NCBI RefSeq assembly: GCF_004354045.1
Contig: NZ_SMRT01000018.1
Coordinates: forward strand, 4,473 to 68,472
Length of the DNA stretch: 64,000 nt
Direction: 5' to 3'
Source: Paenibacillus piri
GTDB lineage: Bacteria > Bacillota > Bacilli > Paenibacillales > NBRC-103111
Part shown: positions 25,011 to 31,710 of the stretch, in pieces
How positions within the stretch are numbered: position 1 is the first letter of the stretch
How the letters are laid out: the number at the start of each line of letters is the position of its first letter
Notes under the pieces: generated by a model
Database searches by the model: none
Told to the model about the DNA's origin: nothing
What the model saw: the letters and a program-made list of their open reading frames with translations, nothing else
Translations under genes and position numbers: made by a program

Positions 25011-26181
25011 TCCTTTCTGGAGATACCCGTTTTTTGGCTACCATATCAAACGTATCATGACCGCAGCCCGTACATCCTTCATTCTTAAGCTGCTCTATCG
25101 TCGCAAACTCCCCGTTAATTCCGACATACACATCTCTTGAACACTGCTTGCAACGGTAAGTACGCAGCGTTTGTTTCACCTCGCCTGTATACAAGGCGTC
25201 CTTAAATGAATCCGGATATTCCGGTTTTGACTGATCTGTTGTCCGCAGAATGAACATCTGGCTCCGATTGGCGATCATTTCCGCGCCTTCGTAGGCGTTG
25301 AATTGCGGGAAATTAGCGCTGACCGTCAGCCCCATGCGGACAAATTCCCGTTGCATGGCAAGCATAAACTCCGGCGATTTATGTGCAAATGATAGAAAAA
25401 TAGGCAGCCCCCTCTCCCTCTTTAATGCCTGCATGCCGCGCGATACGAACAACCCCATTCCCTGAAGCGTATAGGGTGGATCTGTAAAGAAACAATCATA
25501 CTGCCCGTGCAGGTTTTCCGGCAGCGGCTCCCTCAAATCCAGCCGGTGGCATCGAATCGGCAGTCCCCGCTCCTTTGCAATCGTTTCAATGTACGTTAAG
25601 AATCTTTCGTCAATATCCAGAACATCTATATGCGTAACGGTGTGCCCGCCATCTGGAAACAAACGCTGCAGCAGCAGACCTATAGACACACTCACCAGGT
25701 CATCATCGCCGACACATAAAATCTTCTTTCCGATCAATGCATGCTGTTTCAAACAAAGGATAGCCCGGCGCAGACTCGTTTCCGGCGTGCATTTGGACTG
25801 ATCAATCTGAACGTCCACGGAAGGCCGCAGCGATAAAAGTTCCTCCAATATAGCCAGCGTATCTTTAAGACTCTCGATCCATTTTGACTCATCATGCAGA
25901 TCATGATAAAGGGAATGATTCAAGCCGCGGTATCCCCATTCCCGTTCAATCGATGCGAGTCCGTCCGTTGTACAGCGGACGCCACGTTCCTGCACGAGAG
26001 CCCCAGCTTTAATTAATTCCCGTTTGATTGCCGCAGCCACAGGGGTAGGGAGTAGCGTTTTGCGTGCTAACTCTTTTGTTGAAATCCCCGGGTTCAAGTA
26101 GCATTCGAGTAGTAGCTGCTCGATCACCTGAGGCCCTTCTTGCAGGCGGATATGCTGAGCTTGTTCAATATACGTATTCAC
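24982..26181 (-). CDS. Branched-chain polyamine synthase (BpsA/DUF43-like) with C-terminal zinc ribbon
   Basis: A 399-residue protein related to N4-bis(aminopropyl)spermidine synthase, which adds aminopropyl groups from decarboxylated SAM to spermidine. Order: winged-helix region (about 20-80), Rossmann core with the diagnostic GDDD at 158-161, VLDIDERFL at 187-195, and the active-site DPPYT at 234-238. The C-terminus adds a four-cysteine ribbon (Cys344, Cys347, Cys370, Cys373), which is unusual. The start is a GTG at 26181 behind TAGGAGG. It heads a tightly overlapping operon and follows a long structured leader. Substrate could be a polyamine other than spermidine. Confidence 0.82.
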   Translation of the reverse strand: MNTYIEQAQHIRLQEGPQVIEQLLLECYLNPGISTKELARKTLLPTPVAAAIKRELIKAGALVQERGVRCTTDGLASIEREWGYRGLNHSLYHDLHDESKWIESLKDTLAILEELLSLRPSVDVQIDQSKCTPETSLRRAILCLKQHALIGKKILCVGDDDLVSVSIGLLLQRLFPDGGHTVTHIDVLDIDERFLTYIETIAKERGLPIRCHRLDLREPLPENLHGQYDCFFTDPPYTLQGMGLFVSRGMQALKRERGLPIFLSFAHKSPEFMLAMQREFVRMGLTVSANFPQFNAYEGAEMIANRSQMFILRTTDQSKPEYPDSFKDALYTGEVKQTLRTYRCKQCSRDVYVGINGEFATIEQLKNEGCTGCGHDTFDMVAKKRVSPERNEKRDHTAD

Positions 26182-26224
26182 ACAATTCCTCCTAAAAACT
26201 GTAATTTCACCATTATGAAAATAC

Positions 26225-26266
26225 AAAAAGGGCAGGAATGAACATACGTCATCCCTGCCCTTTTTG
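26225..26266 (-). terminator. Leader terminator 2 before the polyamine synthase gene
   Basis: Arms AAAAAGGGCAGG and CCTGCCCTTTTT form a strong stem with a T-run in the minus direction. It lies about 45 bp before the GTG start of the synthase gene, inside its 5-prime leader, so it would stop transcription before the gene unless overcome. Confidence 0.75.
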
Positions 26267-26290
26267 GACACTGCCTAAAGAGCACCGCAA

Positions 26291-26324
26291 AAAAAACAAA
26301 AAAACCGCGCTGAAGACAGCACGG
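26291..26324 (-). terminator. Leader terminator 1 before the polyamine synthase gene
   Basis: On the minus strand the stem CCGTGCTGtcttCAGCGCGG is followed by seven T, a G and eight T. There is no gene between it and the promoter at 26535-26563 apart from a short leader peptide, so it is an attenuator rather than the end of an upstream operon. Confidence 0.75.
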
Positions 26325-26375
26325 ATTGTGGGTGCATAACAATAGGCAGCACTAAGGCTTTGATTATTATCCGCT

Positions 26376-26492
26376 GTTCTTAACTAATTCCGAAGAATTC
26401 AAAATGCCCGTCACAAATAAACCATGCTATATCAGCAATTGGTCCCTAGGACTGTTGAAAACTTCAAGTATGGAATTTGGTTAGTTAAGAAC
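26376..26492 (-). promoter_or_regulatory. Long-range 12 bp inverted repeat of the leader
   Basis: GTTCTTAACTAA (26376-26387 on plus) and TTAGTTAAGAAC (26481-26492) are perfectly complementary. The second arm covers the last codons and stop codon of the leader peptide, so a ribosome there would block pairing. Between the arms are a small hairpin with a C(UUCG)G loop in the transcript (26386-26399) and a GTCC/GGAC stem. Confidence 0.7.
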
Positions 26493-26510
26493 TACCGCCG
26501 ACATCAACAT
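26481..26510 (-). CDS. Leader peptide of the polyamine-type operon
   Basis: A short frame MLMSAVVLN, or MSAVVLN from the internal ATG at 26504, preceded by AAGGGAGAG. The internal start has the better spacing. It begins about 20 nt after the predicted transcription start. The peptide probably acts through the position of the translating ribosome, since its last codons form one arm of the long-range inverted repeat. It has no cluster of one amino acid codon, so a polyamine or ribosome-stalling signal is more likely than a tRNA charge signal. Confidence 0.5.
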   Translation of the reverse strand: MLMSAVVLN

Positions 26511-26534
26511 CTCTCCCTTAGTAAATATTACTTA

Positions 26535-26563
26535 ATATTACTATACACGACTACTAGAGTCAA
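26535..26563 (-). promoter_or_regulatory. Promoter of the polyamine-type operon
   Basis: On the minus strand TTGACT (26558-26563) and TAATAT (26535-26540) are separated by 17 bp. Transcription would start near 26528, giving a leader of about 347 nt before the synthase start codon. Confidence 0.65.
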
Positions 26564-26675
26564 GCTTCCTCATCTCCTCCCCTCTACATAAAATCCATTA
26601 TCCTGCTTGTTAGCTTAATCAGTAATTGACGTGCTCGAGATTACGATAGACATCCTTATCCAATTGCAACGATTC

Positions 26676-26819
26676 GTCGGGAATGTCATAATGTTCTTGT
26701 CAAAATCGGGAATGTCCTCAAGTTCTTGTCATTTTATTTTGACAAGAACTTGAGGACATAAAACGAAAAAGCCGCATCATATGTGACTTCTAATGTACCA
26801 ACGTTCTTGTCATCCGACA
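26676..26819 (+). repeat. TGTCGGG palindromic element, long form (copy F, variant arms)
   Basis: The inner arms are TGTCCTCAAG and CTTGAGGACA, both changed from the usual GGGAT type but still perfectly complementary. The right end is ATCCGACA. The second hairpin is weaker here (GCCGCATCATATGTGAC). This is a key copy showing compensated change. Confidence 0.8.
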
Positions 26820-26920
26820 ATCGTCGTCGACTCCCCGCTGCTGCGTACGGAGTTTCGGACAAGAACTTTTACTACACATTACCTCCAGTTAGTTAACAAA
26901 AAGCTTTAAAAGAAAAAAGC

Positions 26921-26957
26921 ACAATCTCACCTTTACGTGAGATTGTACCTCTTTTTT
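26921..26957. terminator. Bidirectional terminator
   Basis: Arms ACAATCTCAC and GTGAGATTGT with a 6 bp loop, an A-run on the left and TCTTTTTT on the right. It lies downstream of the DUF4188 gene and probably ends that transcript. Confidence 0.75.
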
Positions 26958-27153
26958 CTGTCCTATTTCTCGGACAGGGTACTTGAGACGAGGGGAGCGA
27001 TACCTAGAAAGCACTTATCATGAGGCTCCCCCCGCATATACTAATTTGTGCTGGTTCTTAGCGTAATTTACAATTACTCTGCCTAGAGATTTGTGCCGAC
27101 GGTCTTATTGTGATTGAACTAACGTGTCCCGTTAGTGCAATGATCTATGACGA

Positions 27154-27660
27154 TTATTGAGGATTTACCGGAGTCGGTACGGCGGGCTCATTCTCCCCTC
27201 CCATACGGCGGCGCGACGTCTCCATTTTGCCAACAGCCGGAATATGCTCCGACACCTTTGCAAGCCCAAACACCGGCATATTGCCGTATACGCACTCATA
27301 CTCGTCGGATCGGATCTTAAAGGTTTCATGGTAGATTCCGACTGTTCCTTCCGTTCCGACCTTGCGGTTGAAATTTCGCCATGCGGTAAGATGCTGCCCT
27401 CCACGGGCATACGCCTCCAGTTGCTCATACGAATCCCAATATTGGAGCAGATGGACGCTGCGCCAGCCCAGCATGAACTCCGTGCCACGGAAGCCGAGCT
27501 TGCGATTGGTGTAAAGTTCCCGCAGCATGGGTCCCATTGCCAGAAATACCGGTAGCCATTTGTGTATGGCCCAGAGCCGATTGACGCGCATACCGATTAA
27601 GAAGACGACGAAATCCCCCTCCATACGAGCTGTGTATCTTCCCGGTATTACTTTCGCCAT
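27154..27660 (-). CDS. DUF4188 domain protein (predicted monooxygenase-like)
   Basis: A 168-residue protein with the family pattern MEGDFVVFLIGMRVNRLW near the N-terminus, followed by LGWRSVHLLQYWDSYEQLEA and TVGIYHETFKIRSDEYECVY. DUF4188 proteins resemble small ferredoxin-like monooxygenases but none has a firm function known to me. GAGGGAG precedes the ATG. A sequence near its promoter matches one before the broken TetR gene at 28242, so the two were probably one regulatory unit. Confidence 0.85.
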   Translation of the reverse strand: MAKVIPGRYTARMEGDFVVFLIGMRVNRLWAIHKWLPVFLAMGPMLRELYTNRKLGFRGTEFMLGWRSVHLLQYWDSYEQLEAYARGGQHLTAWRNFNRKVGTEGTVGIYHETFKIRSDEYECVYGNMPVFGLAKVSEHIPAVGKMETSRRRMGGENEPAVPTPVNPQ

Positions 27661-27686
27661 TGAGATTCATCTCCCTCAACATTTCG

Positions 27687-27707
27687 TTATTAATTAGTAA
27701 AATAAAT
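27687..27707. promoter_or_regulatory. Candidate TetR operator before the DUF4188 gene
   Basis: TTATTAATTAGTAAAATAAA lies 27 bp upstream of the ATG. It matches TTATTAATTAAGTAATAAAT, the reverse complement of the site at 28261-28285 in front of the TetR gene. Shared sites suggest that the TetR protein controlled both genes. Confidence 0.55.
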
Positions 27708-27820
27708 GTAATCAAAATAGGAAAAGGTTTGTTATTCCTTCTCGCAGTAAGGTGAAAGCTCGGGCAGTTCCAATACCTCTGACATTACCGCAGCCATCCC
27801 GGTCTAATGAAGCTAGACGC

Positions 27821-28242
27821 CTAAAAGCCGGGCTGGGGAATCCGAGCTCGCTCGAATTTTTCCTTTACCACCTGATGAATCTGGGCAAAGCCTTCCTGAA
27901 CCTTTTGACGAATGATCGGCTCAGCCGTCGTGAACGCCTGCATCGACAGAAGCGTTTCGTCCCGGTGTGTTTCCAACAGGTCACAGAACGCTGTGCCCAT
28001 CTGATCCTTCAGTTGCTCCGCCGGCGCCTCAACTCCCTGAATATGCCTGCAATACGTTGGACGGATTGCTGCAGCACTGCGATAAACAGATCTTCCTTCG
28101 TTTTGAAAAAATGAAACACATACGGTTGCGTAATCCCCACTGCGTGAGCGATATGTGCGGTCGTCGTCTTGTAATATCCCTGCTTGGCGAAGACGGTTAC
28201 GGCTGTTTCGACAATTTGCTGTTTACGGTCTTCGTTGTCCAC
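27821..28242 (-). pseudogene. TetR family regulator, frameshifted
   Basis: From a GTG at 28242 behind GGAGG the frame encodes the HTH part (VFAKQGYYKTTTAHIAHAVG and TQPYVFHFFKTKEDL). It then stops at 28009 after FRELRRRRSN. In another frame the protein continues GVEAPAEQLKDQMGTAFCDL and ends RARIPQPGF at 27821. A shift of one base near 28055 joins the two into a normal-length regulator. As given, only the DNA-binding half is made. Confidence 0.8.
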
Positions 28243-28260
28243 TTCTTGATATCCTCCATA

Positions 28261-28285
28261 TTAATTTATTACTTAATTAATAAAT
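28261..28285. promoter_or_regulatory. Candidate autoregulatory operator of the TetR gene
   Basis: ATTTATT and AATAAAT arms around ACTTAATT form a perfect inverted repeat just upstream of the TetR start at 28242. A close match lies before the DUF4188 gene. Confidence 0.55.
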
Positions 28286-28394
28286 AAATGAGTCATCGCA
28301 ATCTGTCAACATTTTTTCCCAATAGAGCAGCATTATTATCTCCTGAAGTCAAATTTTTCGTTCGACACTTTTATTTTCATCAGTACGATCCCAC

Positions 28395-28490
28395 GATAAT
28401 TCGCCTTAACAGGAATGGTTTACTTTAATGAACGAAGGGGAGCTTGCCGTGTGGCAAGCTCCCCTTCGTTCCCCGTTATTGATTTCCTAA
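28395..28490. repeat. CCCGTTAG-type hairpin repeat
   Basis: A very strong hairpin with arms GAAGGGGAGCTTGCC and GGCAAGCTCCCCTTC (one base of slack at the loop) lies between degraded flanks. It follows the broken hydrolase gene and could end its transcript. Confidence 0.65.
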
Positions 28491-29028
28491 ACTGAAAAAA
28501 TCCAGTCGGAAATATCATTTATAACTTTTATATCTACATGTTGTGTAACCCTATACTCTTTTTTTGCTTTTAATATCTGTCCATAAACAGAAGGCATAAA
28601 CAAATGATTTAAGTTCGGATAAAGTTTAAATGTTACATTTGGCATACCATCCAGTAAATTTTTGTAGCCACCAAAATCTTTTTCGACTGATACATGGAAA
28701 TCTTTATCTCCTTGCAAAATTAATACTGGTTTATCCAATACTTCGAGATAATTTATAGATGGGTGTTCGCCCATTTCTTTGAAGTAGTATGCTCTGAAGT
28801 ATTTCCTAAAACCACGGTTGATTTTGCTTCTTCGTCACTCACGTTATAGATGTTGCTAAACTTCGATGATAATGATGCAATTTGCTTCTTAGCAATGATT
28901 TTCAAAAACTTATTCAACAAGTTAAAAACAGCATTGTTTTGGTCCATAAGAATCTCTTCTAATTTGCGTGGGGAACCACCCATTAGGAATGGCCAATATT
29001 CCATTAAGTGGATACTTTGTTTCAGCAC
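28487..29028 (-). pseudogene. Alpha/beta hydrolase, frameshifted C-terminal part
   Basis: Two overlapping minus-strand frames together give the second half of a serine hydrolase. The upstream part has MLKQSIHLMEYWPFLMGG and the helical cap. The downstream part has VLDKPVLILQGDKDFHVSVE, with the catalytic Asp, and YPNLNHLFMPS, with the catalytic His. The frames join near 28770. The N-terminal half with the GxSxG nucleophile is missing. Confidence 0.75.
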
Positions 29029-29419
29029 CTATAACATATATCACTGTTTAGGGTATACGGGAATAGAAGAAACGTTTTGACCATTTCCCCAGGGCAGTTT
29101 TCCACTGTACGCATTCTCCACAAGATGCTACTTATTTTGAACAAGATGCGGCGCCTTTCGTTTATAATAATAAGCAGCGGCACTCGGTGGTAAGGGGCAA
29201 ACAGAGCAAAATCTTGTCACAACTTTTGCTTAAGCGAAGCAACATTGTCTTCTGGGATATCAGCTTGGCGAAAAAAAACTTGAAGATTGCCATTCTATGT
29301 GGGTTCGATCACTGCAATGCGACGGCGGGAGATGCCTGATCATTAGCCCACACCGATTTATACGGAAGCAAATATCATAGCATGGTATATAGATGTTACA
29401 AATAAGAAGGTGCTGTGTG
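29029..29419. other. Gap upstream of the glycosyltransferase
   Basis: No gene is firmly supported. A plus-strand frame from about 29135 to 29340 (with QRHSVVRGKQSKILSQLLLK) looks mildly coding-like but matches nothing I know and has no start or ribosome binding site. Confidence 0.35.
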
Positions 29420-30538
29420 ATGGCAAAAATACATGTTGTTTGGAGAGGTCCAGTAAAACGTGCGACAGGTCTCGGGATCGCGAGCAGAGAGTACGTATCT
29501 GCTTTAAGGAAACAAGGCGTGAACGTCAAGGTGAATACTGGCGAATCGTCTAGGTACACGAAAAAAGACGGTTCAAAAAAAAGAAATGTTCTAATTTATC
29601 ATCTACTCCCTCAAAAATTGAACATGAAACGGGAGCGTAAACAGTTTGACCGTATTATTTTAAATACGGTCTGGGAAACGACCCGTATTCCCCGAAGCTG
29701 GTTCCCCAAAATCAACCAATTTGATACGGTATGTGTGCCAACCACACAAAATAAAATCGCCTTGCGGCAAAGCGGCGTCAAAGTACCTATATTTATTGTC
29801 CCTCATGGAGTACACAGCGAAAAATTTAAACCAGGAAATAAAAAGTACCATCTGCCAATTGCGAAAGGACGTTTTGTATTCGTATCTGTTTTTGGCTTCC
29901 AGCACCGGAAAAACCCAGAGACGTTACTGAGGGCCTACTGGAAGGAATTCTCTGCGAATGATAAAGTACTGCTTGTCATTAAAACGAATGGATATACGCG
30001 GCACGAAACCGGACAATGGATTCGAAACCGGATCGAAAGTTATAAGAAAAGGCTCGGATTTAGTAAAAAAACAGCGCCGATTGTCGTCATTACCGAACAT
30101 ATGAGTCCTGCAAAGTTGAAAGGCATCTATACACTTGGTGACGTCTTTGTTCTACCTACAAGAGGAGAGGGTGTGGGTTTACCATTTATGGAGGCGTTGT
30201 CCAGCGGTGTGCCTGTTATTACCACAGGCTGGGGCGGTCATATGGACTTCTTAAATCATGGAAACTCCTTTTTCATAAAATATAAGCTACAAAAACCGCA
30301 GATCAGCATGAATAGTAAACATGCAATCGCGCGAAAATTTCGTTCTTTATTTTCAGGGAAGGATCAGCGATGGGCAGAGCCGGATTTAATTAGTTTAAGA
30401 AGCAAGATGAGATTTGCGTTTCACCATCCCAGGATATGTAAAGTGAAAGGCAAGCAGGGGCGCTTGGACATGAAAAAATTATCGTGGTACCGCGCTGGGG
30501 CGGCCTTGAAAAAAATCGTGGGAATGAAAAAAATTTAG
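29420..30538 (+). CDS. Glycosyltransferase family 4 protein
   Basis: A 372-residue retaining GT-B glycosyltransferase. The C-terminal donor-binding motif is TRGEGVGLPFMEALSSGVPV, containing the conserved Glu-x7-Glu pattern, followed by ITTGWGGHMDFL. The N-terminus KIHVVWRGPVKRATGLGIAS has the glycine-rich acceptor-side loop. The start at 29420 is supported by AAGGTG ahead of it. There is no signal or membrane anchor, so it would act at the inner face of the membrane or in the cytoplasm. It is alone, not in a visible polysaccharide or spore-coat cluster; acceptor unknown. Confidence 0.88.
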   Translation: MAKIHVVWRGPVKRATGLGIASREYVSALRKQGVNVKVNTGESSRYTKKDGSKKRNVLIYHLLPQKLNMKRERKQFDRIILNTVWETTRIPRSWFPKINQFDTVCVPTTQNKIALRQSGVKVPIFIVPHGVHSEKFKPGNKKYHLPIAKGRFVFVSVFGFQHRKNPETLLRAYWKEFSANDKVLLVIKTNGYTRHETGQWIRNRIESYKKRLGFSKKTAPIVVITEHMSPAKLKGIYTLGDVFVLPTRGEGVGLPFMEALSSGVPVITTGWGGHMDFLNHGNSFFIKYKLQKPQISMNSKHAIARKFRSLFSGKDQRWAEPDLISLRSKMRFAFHHPRICKVKGKQGRLDMKKLSWYRAGAALKKIVGMKKI

Positions 30539-30845
30539 AAGACCTTATATTTGTCATCCAGAACGCTTGTTGAACCGTTTTTGGGTTAAAGCAAAAATCC
30601 TCATCAGCGTAGTAATGAACCTTGTCGTGATTGACGGGAGGGGATTTCGGTGCAGGACCAAGGATTTCGTTTTCATTCCGCCTGTTATAGTTGCAAAATG
30701 CTATTTTGAATTTTATGAGCAAGATAAATCGTATTTAATTATTGATTTTCTCAACGATTATCGTCAAATATTGCACTATAACGCCAGAAGTTGCCCAACG
30801 GCCGGTACCCGTTGATGTTTTGTAACAAATTTCAGCCCTACAATG

Positions 30846-30903
30846 TGTCGGGAAGGGGATAAAGTTCTTGTTATTGGGATTTGACAAGAACTTTATCCCA
30901 TAA
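30846..30903 (+). repeat. TGTCGGG palindromic element, left half (copy G)
   Basis: TGTCGGGAAGGGGATAAAGT is followed by a short loop and the complementary TTGACAAGAACTTTATCCCA. The second hairpin is absent. A right end, TCAAGTTCTTGTCTCCCGAC plus A, appears at 31089-31109. Confidence 0.7.
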
Positions 30904-31115
30904 CCCCCTCCCCCATCAGACCATACAGAGTCAATTCTGAAGGCTTCTGACAATGTTCAGGGCAAGCATTAGAAACCAAGTCAGTCCTGCTCCTGCCCCA
31001 ATTGGACATGTCAAAATACTGACATACCCCAAACGGCATCCTAAAGAATGTGTCAAAATATTCATTTACGCCATTGAAATATGTCAGATCAAGTTCTTGT
31101 CTCCCGACAGATCAT

Positions 31116-31178
31116 CTGTCGGTTGATGTCATATGTTGTTATCCCATAAATGACAAGAACTTCATCTCATTCCCAACA
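31116..31178 (-). repeat. TGTCGGG palindromic element, inverted partial copy
   Basis: Starts TGTCGGTTGATGTC and ends with TGACAAGAACTTCATCTCAT followed by TCCCAACA, that is the reverse complement of a left end. It sits 6 bp from the right end of copy G, giving two elements head to head. Confidence 0.6.
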
Positions 31179-31215
31179 GAAAAACCCCATCTCTGTGATG
31201 AGGTTTAATAATGTT

Positions 31216-31510
31216 TCAACTATTCAAATAGATCTTAAAATTGTAAACCTCTTGTGGTTCATATACATTGTGATTCCAAGGGATCGCAGGTCGCCGGGTG
31301 ACGCCGTGTTCTTCACAGCGTAAATCCAAATAAGGTCCAACCGTCGTAGAGGCGAATCCACGACGTAACACCGAAACCCATAGAGTGTCACCTGACCAAG
31401 TGAATGCGAAGCCCCGAACCATTTCCGTGCGCGGGTCAATCATCAATGCTTCGGTAATGGCACGTTCCAGCTCCGATTCAACGGCCTTGCGTGTCGGTTG
31501 CCGCCGCGCG
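31216..31510 (-). pseudogene. Prophage baseplate remnants (XkdS-like joined to XkdT-like)
   Basis: The frame reads TRKAVESELERAITEALMID then PRTEMVRGFAFTWSGDTLWV, which resembles the end of a DUF2634/XkdS baseplate protein of PBSX-type tails. It then changes to GPYLDLRCEEHGVTRRPAIP, which resembles the N-terminal part of baseplate J/XkdT. In phages these two genes are neighbours, so an internal deletion has fused them. It then ends in unrelated residues. Confidence 0.6.
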
Positions 31511-31514
31511 TTGC

Positions 31515-31676
31515 GGCGATCCGCACCAGAATGGTATTCAGACTGCGCTTCAGGGTCCCATCAATCCCCAGCACGGCAATAAGCCTGGCACTCAGGGCAT
31601 AATTAAGATGAAGCAGCTTGGCGGCCAGGATGGATAGATACACAGCAGCCGCCGTTTTGACAAAACGGATTCCCAC
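31515..31676 (-). pseudogene. Aromatic acid exporter (ArAE-type) N-terminal fragment
   Basis: MGIRFVKTAAAVYLSILAAK is followed by LHLNYALSARLIAVLGIDGT and KKRSL-like residues, which is the first transmembrane part of FUSC/ArAE exporters found in Bacillales. After about 50 residues it runs into the phage remnant. The first ATG is intact but the rest of the exporter is absent. Confidence 0.6.
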
Positions 31677-31710
31677 AATTCCGTGTAAATGAACATTTTT
31701 CCTGGAAGAG

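Larger units (their letters stand above)
30539..31215. other. Gene-free stretch with palindromic elements
   Basis: No gene seen. It holds pieces of the TGTCGGG element at 30846-30903, 31089-31109 and 31116-31178. The sequence between the first two (30904-31088) is unrelated to other copies and was probably inserted into, or captured by, one element. Confidence 0.6.

Noticed and set aside
26225-26266. Terminator belonging to a gene upstream of the polyamine-type operon
   Set aside because: No minus-strand gene ends between the promoter at 26535 and this hairpin, and the DUF4188 gene has its own terminator at 26921.
26200-26560. T-box or S-box riboswitch before the polyamine synthase gene
   Set aside because: The conserved T-box sequence AGGGTGGnACCGCG and the SAM-box core were looked for and are not present on the minus strand.
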